The notes beneath the pieces are model-generated. The model saw only the letters and a list, made by a program, of their open reading frames with translations. It made no database searches and was not told the DNA's origin. A DNA stretch of 64,000 bases, from the NCBI GenBank assembly GCA_016297265.1, contig JAEDHB010000002.1, positions 62,001 to 126,000 on the forward strand, in the 5' to 3' direction. Made by a program: the position numbers and the translations under genes. Every line of letters begins with the position of its first letter. The stretch's first letter is position 1. This stretch comes from Butyrivibrio sp. Its GTDB lineage: Bacteria; Bacillota; Clostridia; Lachnospirales; Lachnospiraceae. Shown piece by piece: positions 35,824 to 43,642 of the stretch.

Positions 35824-36948
35824 GTGTTCCGTATTCGCGAAATAACTGCATTTTTCAAAAAAGAGGCTGTTCTGTGCATTGCCGTGATTCTTGCGGTAAT
35901 TTCAATGTTTTTTGTACCTCCTGACGGAAAGTACATTGACTACATTGATTTCAGGACGCTTTCCATTCTGTTCTGCCTTATGGCAGTCATGTCGGGATTA
36001 CGGGAAATCGGTGTCTTTGACAGGCTTTCGGCTGCTCTGGTAAAAAAATGCAACAGCCTTCCCGGAATAACCATTATTTTGAATCTGCTCTGCTTTTTTC
36101 TGTCAATGGTTATCACCAATGATGTTGCACTGCTTACCTTTGTTCCTTTCGCATTGGTCATTCTCAAAATGATTAATGTTAAAAAGGGGTATCCTGCCAT
36201 ATTAATAATAATGCTCACGATTTCGGCAAATATGGGCAGTATGCTCACACCCCTTGGCAATCCCCAGAACCTGTATCTCTATGGCAGGGCAGGATTAAGC
36301 TTTGCAGAATTTATCAAAATAATGCTGCCATATACAGCGCTTGCATTGCTGGTACTAATGGGTTGGATTATGATATATTGCAGGAAGGGTGAAAAAATAT
36401 CCGTCAGCCTTCCGGACACAAAACCCGTCAGCACTACCAAACTGGCAATTTACAGCCTGTTATTTATAGTAAGCCTTCTGGCTGTATTAAGAATATATTC
36501 TTATCTTATCCCACTGATTGCAGTGATAATCCTTATGGCAGTTTTTGATTACAAAAATTATCTGCGCATCGATTATTCGCTGTTACTTACCTTTGTGGCA
36601 TTCTTTGTTTTCATCGGCAACATGGGAAGACTTCCTGTTTTCAAGGGTTTCCTTGAAGAAATCGTCAACAACCATGTAATTGCCACAGGAATTATTTCAA
36701 GTCAGGTGATAAGCAATGTCCCTGCCGCTCTGCTTCTGTCCGGATTTACCGAAAGTTATCGAAATCTTCTGGTTGCCGTCAATCTGGGCGGATTGGGAAC
36801 ACTGATTGCCTCCATGGCAAGTCTTATTTCATACAAGATATATGTTAAGGAAAACATAGGCTCAAAAGGTCGCTATCTGCTGTTCTTTTCAATAGCAAAT
36901 ATCTGTTTTCTAATCATACTTATCGCATTAAATATTATTATTAGTTAA
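35824..36948 (+). CDS. ArsB/CitM-type permease under tyrosine T-box control
   Basis: A membrane protein of about 374 residues with about ten helices in two similar halves. Conserved re-entrant-loop motifs are TNDVALLTFVP, the ANMGSMLTPLGNPQN block and SNVPAALLLSGF, as in the ion-transporter superfamily (ArsB, NhaD, CitM, SLC13). The frame opens with GTG at 35824, but GGGAGG (35819-35824) overlaps that codon; an in-frame ATT at 35833 has ideal spacing and may be the real start. tyrS begins 15 bases after its stop, so both share the tyrosine T-box leader. That context suggests transport of tyrosine or a precursor; the family itself usually moves anions. Confidence 0.85.
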   Translation: MFRIREITAFFKKEAVLCIAVILAVISMFFVPPDGKYIDYIDFRTLSILFCLMAVMSGLREIGVFDRLSAALVKKCNSLPGITIILNLLCFFLSMVITNDVALLTFVPFALVILKMINVKKGYPAILIIMLTISANMGSMLTPLGNPQNLYLYGRAGLSFAEFIKIMLPYTALALLVLMGWIMIYCRKGEKISVSLPDTKPVSTTKLAIYSLLFIVSLLAVLRIYSYLIPLIAVIILMAVFDYKNYLRIDYSLLLTFVAFFVFIGNMGRLPVFKGFLEEIVNNHVIATGIISSQVISNVPAALLLSGFTESYRNLLVAVNLGGLGTLIASMASLISYKIYVKENIGSKGRYLLFFSIANICFLIILIALNIIIS

Positions 36949-36963
36949 AGGAGACTAACAAAT

Positions 36964-38181
36964 ATGGGAATTTATGAAGAACTTCAGGCCAGAGGCCTCA
37001 TTGCACAGGTAACTGACGAAGCACTCATCAGAGACCTTATCAACACGGGAAAAGCTGTATTCTACATCGGCTTTGATCCTACTGCTGACAGCCTTCATGT
37101 AGGACATTTCATGGCTCTCTGCCTTATGAAAAGACTTCAGGAAGCAGGCAACAAGCCTATCGCGCTCATCGGCGGCGGCACGGCAATGATTGGCGATCCA
37201 AGCGGGCGCAACGATATGCGTACAATGATGACAAAGGAAACCATCGACCACAATGTTGAGTGTTTTAAAAAACAAATGAGCCGTTTTATTGATTTTTCTG
37301 ACGGAAAAGCGCTTCTCGTCAACAATGCCGACTGGCTTCTTGATCTCAACTATGTTGATGTATTAAGAGAAATCGGTCCACACTTTTCAGTTAACAGAAT
37401 GCTCACAGCAGAATGCTACAAACAGCGCATGGAAAAGGGACTTTCCTTCCTTGAATTCAACTACATGATTATGCAGAGTTTTGACTTTTATACACTTTTC
37501 CAAAAATACGGCTGCAATCTTCAATTTGGCGGTGATGACCAGTGGAGCAATATGCTTGGCGGTACTGAACTTATCCGTCGTAAACTTGGCAAAGATGCTT
37601 CCGCTATGACAATCACCCTCCTTCTCAATTCCGAAGGCAAAAAAATGGGCAAAACCCAAAAGGGTGCCGTATGGCTCGCCCCTGAAAAGACATCACCTTA
37701 TGAATTTTTCCAGTACTGGAGAAATGTCGATGACGCTGATGTTATCAAGTGTCTTAAAATGCTCACTTTCCTTCCTTTGGAAGAAATCAGCAAGATGGAA
37801 GCCTGGGAAGGAAGCCAGCTCAATGAAGCAAAAGAAATACTTGCATACGAGCTTACAGGACTTGTTCACGGAAATGAGGAAGCTGCAAAGGCACGCGAAG
37901 CAGCCCGTCAGGCATTTGGCGCCGGTGATATGACCAATCTTCCTACAGCAACCGTATCCGAGGATGATTTCAGAGACGGATCCGTTGATCTTATCACTCT
38001 CCTTGTTGTTGGCGGTTTATGCACTACCCGTTCAGATGCACGACGCAATATTGAACAGGGCGGCGTTACAGTTAACGGTGAAAAGGAAACTGATTTCAGA
38101 AAGACATACACCAAAGAGGATTTCGGCGACGGTATCGTAATCAAAAGAGGTAAAAAGAATTTTAAGAAATTGGTATTATAG
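36964..38181 (+). CDS. tyrS: Tyrosyl-tRNA synthetase
   Basis: A 405-residue class Ic synthetase. HIGH motif HVGH within FDPTADSLHVGHF near residue 42, the tyrosine-specificity block MIMQSFDFY, GGDDQWSN, and a KMSKS-equivalent KKMGKTQKG near 230. The C-terminal S4 RNA-binding domain covers about 340-405 (TRSDARRNIEQGGVTVNG). The form is the TyrZ-like one rather than the longer TyrS, judged from length. It is cotranscribed behind the permease from the tyrosine T-box leader and followed by a strong terminator. Confidence 0.97.
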   Translation: MGIYEELQARGLIAQVTDEALIRDLINTGKAVFYIGFDPTADSLHVGHFMALCLMKRLQEAGNKPIALIGGGTAMIGDPSGRNDMRTMMTKETIDHNVECFKKQMSRFIDFSDGKALLVNNADWLLDLNYVDVLREIGPHFSVNRMLTAECYKQRMEKGLSFLEFNYMIMQSFDFYTLFQKYGCNLQFGGDDQWSNMLGGTELIRRKLGKDASAMTITLLLNSEGKKMGKTQKGAVWLAPEKTSPYEFFQYWRNVDDADVIKCLKMLTFLPLEEISKMEAWEGSQLNEAKEILAYELTGLVHGNEEAAKAREAARQAFGAGDMTNLPTATVSEDDFRDGSVDLITLLVVGGLCTTRSDARRNIEQGGVTVNGEKETDFRKTYTKEDFGDGIVIKRGKKNFKKLVL

Positions 38182-38193
38182 GGTATACGCAGT

Positions 38194-38228
38194 AAGGGCA
38201 CTGAAAATAATTCAGTGCCCTTATTTTA
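38194..38228. terminator. Terminator behind tyrS, probably bidirectional
   Basis: AAGGGCACTGAA (38194-38205), five-base loop, complement (38211-38222), then ATTTTAT. It lies between converging tyrS and the aminotransferase gene. Confidence 0.85.
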
Positions 38229-38234
38229 TATAGA

Positions 38235-39353
38235 CTATTTACTTTTCAATTCAATAATATGAGAACATATCCTTTCCACTTGTTCCATCGTAAGGTCTGC
38301 AAAGAGTGGTAATGTAAGAACCTTAAGCGAAATATCTGTAGCAACCGGTAAATCATCATTATCGTGAGCACCATCAAAATACTCAAATGAGCTTGTAAGC
38401 GGATAGAAATATTTTCTGCTGAAAATAGAATAATTATGAAGATGATTGTAAATATCATCTCTGGATGCTCCAAACTTTTCAGGATCAACAACTATTGGAA
38501 AATATGCCGAATTGAATTTAACATTGTCCTGAATTACGGGCAATGTGATTCCATCAACCACTCCCAATAATTCTCTGTATTTCGCAACAACCATACTGCG
38601 TTTTTTGATCTCTCCGTCAACATGTTTCAGATTCAAAAGTCCCATTGCCGCCTGAAATTCATTCATCTTGGCATTTGGGCCAACCTCAGTAACTTCAACT
38701 TCATTCTTTATTCCAAAATTTTTAAGAAGATTCAATTTCTCAATAATTGACTTATCCTTGCAGGTTACAGCTCCTCCTTCTATAGTGTTATATACTTTTG
38801 TAGCATGAAAACTGAAAATCGAAGCATCTCCAAAAGTTCCAATTCCACATCCATTGTATTCAATACCAAAAGCATGTGCTGCATCATAAATAACTTTAAG
38901 TCCGTACTTATCAGCAATTTCCTGAATTCTGTCAACATCACAGATTGTTCCGTACACATGGACAGGAATAATTGCCGATGTTTTGTCAGTGATTAACTCT
39001 TCTATTTTGTTGACATCAATTGTATATGTAACCGGATCGATATCGCAAAATACCGGGGTCAATCCATTTCTGAGAATTGCGTTTGTTGTTGATGCAAATG
39101 TAAATGGTGTTGTTATTACCTCACCGGTTAATCCCATTGCTTCAATGACCAATTCAAGTGCCATATGCCCATTAGAAAACAATGTAATTTCAGGTACCTT
39201 AAGATAATCCTTCAATTCATTTTCCAATCTCTGGTATTTTTCTCCTCTGTTAGTAAGCCATCTGCTGTCCCAAATCGAGCGGATTTCCTCAATGAATTCT
39301 TCCAAGTCCGGCATTGAAGATTTAGTAACAAGTATTTTTTCTTCCTGACTCAT
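38235..39353 (-). CDS. DegT/DnrJ/EryC1/StrS aminotransferase
   Basis: A 372-residue PLP-dependent sugar aminotransferase. ATG 39353 follows GGAGGAG and overlaps closely the end of the GtrA gene; an upstream frame extension lacks a site. Motifs: LFSNGHMALELVI (PLP phosphate), VIYDAAHAFG (PLP Asp), and FSFHATKVYNTIEGG with the Schiff-base Lys. These enzymes aminate 3- or 4-keto nucleotide sugars for surface polysaccharides. It is the last gene of a minus-strand glycan operon with GtrA, GT2 and acyltransferases. Confidence 0.94.
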   Translation of the reverse strand: MSQEEKILVTKSSMPDLEEFIEEIRSIWDSRWLTNRGEKYQRLENELKDYLKVPEITLFSNGHMALELVIEAMGLTGEVITTPFTFASTTNAILRNGLTPVFCDIDPVTYTIDVNKIEELITDKTSAIIPVHVYGTICDVDRIQEIADKYGLKVIYDAAHAFGIEYNGCGIGTFGDASIFSFHATKVYNTIEGGAVTCKDKSIIEKLNLLKNFGIKNEVEVTEVGPNAKMNEFQAAMGLLNLKHVDGEIKKRSMVVAKYRELLGVVDGITLPVIQDNVKFNSAYFPIVVDPEKFGASRDDIYNHLHNYSIFSRKYFYPLTSSFEYFDGAHDNDDLPVATDISLKVLTLPLFADLTMEQVERICSHIIELKSK

Positions 39354-39354
39354 A

Positions 39355-39774
39355 TTAATTTTTCTCCTCCGTTTTTTTCTTAAATACAATTAATTTCATC
39401 AAAACAAATGTTACAGGAATTCCAATAGCTGACGCTAAAATGATACCGATATATCTGTTTAATCCAAGAACATTATATGTCAGAAGAAATATCAAATTCT
39501 GAATTACAAAATTAGGTGCATATGATAAACAGAATTTCAAATATTTAATAAATGTTAGCTTTTTATCCTTAAAAGTAAAAAGGCTATTCAATACATACGA
39601 TATTGCTAAACTCGGAATATAGCTTACAACATAAGCAATATTTGCATTCATAATATTGGATAACACTGTCGGAATCCATAATCCATTCAATGTATTAATA
39701 CCACCTACAATGATGAATTTTACAAATTCCATATTTAAAAATAATATCTTAATCCTCTGTAGTATTCTTTTCAT
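39355..39774 (-). CDS. GtrA family membrane protein
   Basis: A 139-residue protein with four membrane helices, typical of GtrA, which helps move polyprenyl-phosphate-linked sugars across the membrane. Residues FIIVGGINTLNGLWI and SYVLNSLFTFKDK match the family start and middle. AGGGG precedes ATG 39774, inside the 3' end of the GT2 gene (26-base overlap), so the two are translationally coupled, as GtrA/GtrB pairs often are. Confidence 0.9.
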   Translation of the reverse strand: MKRILQRIKILFLNMEFVKFIIVGGINTLNGLWIPTVLSNIMNANIAYVVSYIPSLAISYVLNSLFTFKDKKLTFIKYLKFCLSYAPNFVIQNLIFLLTYNVLGLNRYIGIILASAIGIPVTFVLMKLIVFKKKTEEKN

Positions 39775-40723
39775 CGCCATCCCCTTCACAGTTCACTGTA
39801 TTTCTAACACTTGTTCTGCTAAGCCCGCTGGCAGAGAGAAATAATCTTCCAATATATTCTCCAATAATTCCGATGCCAATCAGAATTACACCTGAGAAGA
39901 AGATTGTTGCACAAATAAGAGATGTCCAACCCGTCATTTTAGTTCCGTTAACCAACTGCAAAATAACGAGAACAACTATTAATACCAGTGATAACAGAGC
40001 GATTATCAAGCCAAAAAAGGTTGCAATTCTAAGAGGTTTAACTGAGAAGTTAAGCAATCCGTTCATCCATAATCCAAGCAGCTTTTTAAATGTATAATTT
40101 GACTTACCATTCGTTCTTGGTCTGTGATCAACTTCAAGGTTACCGACATGGCTGGTAGTTGCAAAAATGATACCATATAAATACGGATAATTATTCTTGT
40201 ACTTAATCATTGCTTCTTTAACCATTTTACGCATAATGAAAAAGCTGTTAATTGTAATATTCTTAGGTTTATCTATCATTATTTCAGTCATTTTGGAATT
40301 AATCTTACTTCCAAGAAGTCTGAACCAACTTTCTTTATGTTCCTTATACTTAGCAAATACGACATCAAGATCCCTGTCTTTAAGTTCCTTAAGCATTCTG
40401 GGTATCTCATACGCAGGCATTTGAAAATCGTCATCCATTTCTACTATATAATCACCGGTTGCATAAGTATATCCTTCCATTACAGCATTAGTCTGACCGG
40501 AATTCTTCGCTAACTCGACAATTTTTATATGTTTATCATGTTGTGCAATTTCTTTTACAATTTCAAGGACATTATCCGGACCGCAATCATTAACAAGAAC
40601 TACTTCATAGTCATAGTCACTTGATATCTTGGTCATTTCATCGCGTATCTCAGAAATAACATCCCTAATTGTCTTTTCAGAATTATACAAGCCAATTACA
40701 ATAGATATTTTTTCTTTCTTCAT
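39749..40723 (-). CDS. GtrB/ArnC-type GT2 glycosyltransferase
   Basis: A 324-residue polyprenyl-phosphate glycosyltransferase. The GT-A domain (1-215) has VIGLYNSEKTI, VNDCGPDN, and the catalytic DXD in EMDDDFQMP; two C-terminal membrane helices at about 232-255 and 268-292 match GtrB/ArnC. It should attach a sugar to undecaprenyl phosphate, for flipping by the overlapping GtrA. AAGGTGG precedes the start. It is in the AT-rich surface glycan group. Confidence 0.92.
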   Translation of the reverse strand: MKKEKISIVIGLYNSEKTIRDVISEIRDEMTKISSDYDYEVVLVNDCGPDNVLEIVKEIAQHDKHIKIVELAKNSGQTNAVMEGYTYATGDYIVEMDDDFQMPAYEIPRMLKELKDRDLDVVFAKYKEHKESWFRLLGSKINSKMTEIMIDKPKNITINSFFIMRKMVKEAMIKYKNNYPYLYGIIFATTSHVGNLEVDHRPRTNGKSNYTFKKLLGLWMNGLLNFSVKPLRIATFFGLIIALLSLVLIVVLVILQLVNGTKMTGWTSLICATIFFSGVILIGIGIIGEYIGRLFLSASGLSRTSVRNTVNCEGDGDEKNTTED

Positions 40724-40785
40724 AAGTTTACCACCTTATTATTAATAAAAATTATAATTTATTCTATTAAAATACACTATCTTAG

Positions 40786-41355
40786 TCAATTGTTTTCCAT
40801 TTCTTTCATAAACTTTTGTTCCATATTCAGCAATTCTCTGCTCCTCTCCTTCATTTTGTGAGCCGGAATTCCTACATTGATACTCCATTCCTCGGAATCA
40901 CTGTTAATTAGCGAAAAACTACCAAAAGAACTGCCCTCTGCTATTCTGACCCCCGGCAAAACAACACATGAAGCGCCAATAATCGCATGTTTTCCGATAT
41001 AAACAGGAGCACTTTTTACATTTTTGAATTTGTCCGGAATCATAGGGTTAGTCATCGTTTCCCCTGAATAATCATCACTTATACTATATACTGAAATTCT
41101 TGAAGACAAGTTCGCAAAATCTTCAATGAATATACCATCCTTTCCGCCATACAATGCAGTAAAAGCAGCAATATGAATATAATCACCAATTTCTATATGT
41201 CCGCTAAGAATACAGAAATCATCAATTCTCACATTATTTCCAATCGATATGTTTTCACATCCGTAAATGCTACTTTTTCTGCTTATAAAAACATTCTTTC
41301 CAATTTTACAAAATCCGAATTTCTTTAGTTCTTCCTCAGAATAGTAGCTGGTCAT
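40786..41355 (-). CDS. Left-handed beta-helix acetyltransferase
   Basis: A 189-residue hexapeptide-repeat O- or N-acetyltransferase. Hexapeptide turns are visible from about 20 to 160 (IGKNVFISRKSS, ISIGNNVRIDDF, IGKHAIIGASCVVLPGVRIAEG) with the usual C-terminal INVGIPAHKMKER. GAGGG lies six bases before ATG 41355, which starts two bases after the stop of the acyltransferase-3 gene. It probably acetylates a sugar of the surface polysaccharide. Confidence 0.9.
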   Translation of the reverse strand: MTSYYSEEELKKFGFCKIGKNVFISRKSSIYGCENISIGNNVRIDDFCILSGHIEIGDYIHIAAFTALYGGKDGIFIEDFANLSSRISVYSISDDYSGETMTNPMIPDKFKNVKSAPVYIGKHAIIGASCVVLPGVRIAEGSSFGSFSLINSDSEEWSINVGIPAHKMKERSRELLNMEQKFMKEMENN

Positions 41356-41357
41356 TT

Positions 41358-42482
41358 TCATCCCTCACTTCTTTTTTCTTTAATCCTAATATATAATTTA
41401 TCAAAATAATAGAAAAATGGTTTTTCAATAACATACCGTCTTAGCAAATCAATTAGCAATGCAACTCCGTATACAATAAATACAGATGAAATTGAATGGA
41501 AAACAAATGTTTTGAACGATTTTTGGTAATAAACAGTACATTTAAACACATCCACCCACAAATATTTTCTCATCAAATCACTACATGTATGAATAACAAG
41601 TATTCCAAAAGTTGAAGCAGAAATAGTATTTATTATTCTGCTGTTAGGAATTCGTATATTCTTAAAAAACAAAAACACGCCTATCGCTATCCCTATTGCA
41701 AGAATCCTGTTTGAATTGCTGACAAAATAATACGGCCATACAAATCCTCTGCTAAAGCCGTAAAAGTCAATTACAAGAACTGCCACAATTGATAAAGCTA
41801 TAGTTGAAATCATCAATAAAAGAGAAAACCTTAACGACTCTGTTTTTTTATTTGGATATAAACTAAAATATCCTCCAATGAAATATGTAATAATCATCCA
41901 GCCAAGGAAACTGAAGGTATCCATTTTAAAGTGAAAGTATGATAGGGTTGGTATCAGGCACATGTACCCCCCCCCGAAAAAAATGAACATCTGGTATTGT
42001 TTTTTAGTCATATTTTTCGCAAGGATATTGAGAAACGGAATAAATAAGAAGAATATCATATATACTCCGGAATAGTATTTTTTGCCAGCTTCATATACTA
42101 CATTAAATACATTTTGCAGTAAACCGTCAATCGAAAATTCAGTATAGCCGGTTAGAACAAAAATGAAATAAAACAGCAGATAGTAGAATTTGTATTGCAA
42201 GTATAGCTTTAGAAACTTCTTTAGGGTAATATTAGAATTAACCATAAAATAACCGGTAATAAGAGTAAAGCAATTAATTATTGTTTTGCCATACATTCCG
42301 AATATCTGCGAAAATATCATGTTAGAATTAATATTGCTGTAATCATACAGTTTTGTTATTCCCGAGTTAACTATGTAATGATGCGCAATAATGCCTAACA
42401 TCATAATAATTCTCATTAATTCAAAATTTGATAAACGCATCTTTGAATCGCTATTTTCCGATAAAACCTTTTGCTTTTTCAT
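41358..42482 (-). CDS. Acyltransferase-3 family membrane protein with G9 tract
   Basis: A 374-residue integral membrane protein with about ten helices. The N-terminus NFELMRIIMMLGIIAHH carries the family RxxxxxxHH-type signature (catalytic His) of OafA/Acyl_transf_3 proteins, which O-acylate surface glycans. AGGAG precedes ATG 42482. At 41967-41975 the coding strand reads nine consecutive G, encoding three glycines (FFGGGYM); gain or loss of one G would shift the frame. It is in frame here. It is cotranscribed with the hexapeptide acetyltransferase and follows aroB by 32 bases. Confidence 0.9.
   Translation of the reverse strand: MKKQKVLSENSDSKMRLSNFELMRIIMMLGIIAHHYIVNSGITKLYDYSNINSNMIFSQIFGMYGKTIINCFTLITGYFMVNSNITLKKFLKLYLQYKFYYLLFYFIFVLTGYTEFSIDGLLQNVFNVVYEAGKKYYSGVYMIFFLFIPFLNILAKNMTKKQYQMFIFFGGGYMCLIPTLSYFHFKMDTFSFLGWMIITYFIGGYFSLYPNKKTESLRFSLLLMISTIALSIVAVLVIDFYGFSRGFVWPYYFVSNSNRILAIGIAIGVFLFFKNIRIPNSRIINTISASTFGILVIHTCSDLMRKYLWVDVFKCTVYYQKSFKTFVFHSISSVFIVYGVALLIDLLRRYVIEKPFFYYFDKLYIRIKEKRSEG
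41967..41975. repeat. Mononucleotide tract G9/C9 in coding sequence
   Basis: Nine consecutive C on the plus strand (nine G on the coding strand), flanked by a run of seven A on the other side of one G. Such tracts are slippage-prone; it lies inside the acyltransferase-3 gene. Confidence 0.95.
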
Positions 42483-42514
42483 TATTTCTCCTAACTGTTT
42501 AATCTGTCACACTA

Positions 42515-43627
42515 TTACATCATCAATATTATTTCCCTTGCGGTATCTTCACTTACCGGTGTGGCAAAAACATTATCTCCAAACTGTACAACATCACCGA
42601 TTCCTTTTTGAATAACAAATCTAAGCTGTCCGTTCTTGACTTTTTTGTCAGTATACAATTTGCGAACAAGCTCTTCCCTGTCAATGTCCTCAGGTATTCT
42701 CACAGGAAGATGTGCTGCCTCAAGCAGTTTTTTCACTCTCTCAACTTCCTGCACGGTCATATATCCCATTTTGTTGGCCAGCAGAGCCTGCGCAACCATT
42801 CCTATTGCAACTGCTTCGCCATGCGCAAGCTCATAATCACTCACGGTCTCTATCGCACGTCCCACAGTGTGTCCAAGATTAAGAATCTCCCTTAATCCGC
42901 TTTCTCTCTCATCCTTCATTACAACATGGTATTTGACGTTACAATTGTGTTCGGAAATATACTCGCATGCGCCCTTTTCAATATTGAGAACCGCATCCAT
43001 ATTTTTTTCAAGGTACTCAAACATTTCCGCATCAGCAAGGCAGGCGTGTTTGATGGTTTCCGCCATTCCGCTGTATATCTGTCTTGCAGGGAGAGTCTTC
43101 CAGGTTGCAATATCAATATATACCTTCTTTGGCTGGTTAAAAAGACCAATCAGGTTGGTAGCCAGAGGAGTGTCCACCGCCGTTTTACCGCCAATGGATG
43201 CATCTGCAGCCGACAAAAGAGTAGTCGAATAATTGATAAAAGGCACACCTCTTCCAAAGGTTCCGGCTACAAATCCTGCAACGTCCGAAACAACGCCGCC
43301 ACCAACTGCGATAATCATGCAATCCCTCTTGTATCCGAGTTCAAGCATGGTGTCTTCAATATACTCCTTGGTTGCACGGGTTTTACTTTTTTCGCCGGCA
43401 GGGAATACCACCAGATCAGTTTTGTAGCCCGCTGCCTTTAATTTTTCATAAATCGGAGCTGCATACAATAGCTCCACATTGCTGTCAGTCACAACAGCAA
43501 ATTTGTTAATTGCTCCGGCAAGTCCGTTTTTAATATCCGCTATCAAAATATCTTCAAGATTGTATCCTATCTCTATTTCGTAGGAATCATCCACTGTTTT
43601 AATAAGTTCGACATTATATTTGCTCAT
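42515..43627 (-). CDS. aroB: 3-dehydroquinate synthase
   Basis: A 370-residue NAD- and metal-dependent enzyme converting DAHP to 3-dehydroquinate in the shikimate pathway. Signature blocks: FPAGEKSKT, IAVGGGVVSDVAGFVAGTFGRGV, STTLLSAADASIGGKTAV, MAETIKHA, and the metal ligands in LNLGHTVGRAIE and AHGEAVAIGM. AGGAGG precedes ATG 43627. It is separated by 15 bases from the ABC exporter pair and is not near other aro genes. Confidence 0.97.
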   Translation of the reverse strand: MSKYNVELIKTVDDSYEIEIGYNLEDILIADIKNGLAGAINKFAVVTDSNVELLYAAPIYEKLKAAGYKTDLVVFPAGEKSKTRATKEYIEDTMLELGYKRDCMIIAVGGGVVSDVAGFVAGTFGRGVPFINYSTTLLSAADASIGGKTAVDTPLATNLIGLFNQPKKVYIDIATWKTLPARQIYSGMAETIKHACLADAEMFEYLEKNMDAVLNIEKGACEYISEHNCNVKYHVVMKDERESGLREILNLGHTVGRAIETVSDYELAHGEAVAIGMVAQALLANKMGYMTVQEVERVKKLLEAAHLPVRIPEDIDREELVRKLYTDKKVKNGQLRFVIQKGIGDVVQFGDNVFATPVSEDTAREIILMM

Positions 43628-43642
43628 TTTTTCCTCCTAATT

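Noticed and set aside
41940..42000. G9 tract as an assembly error breaking the acyltransferase
   Set aside because: The frame is intact through the tract and continues with sensible membrane helices on both sides, so the length as given is consistent with a full protein.
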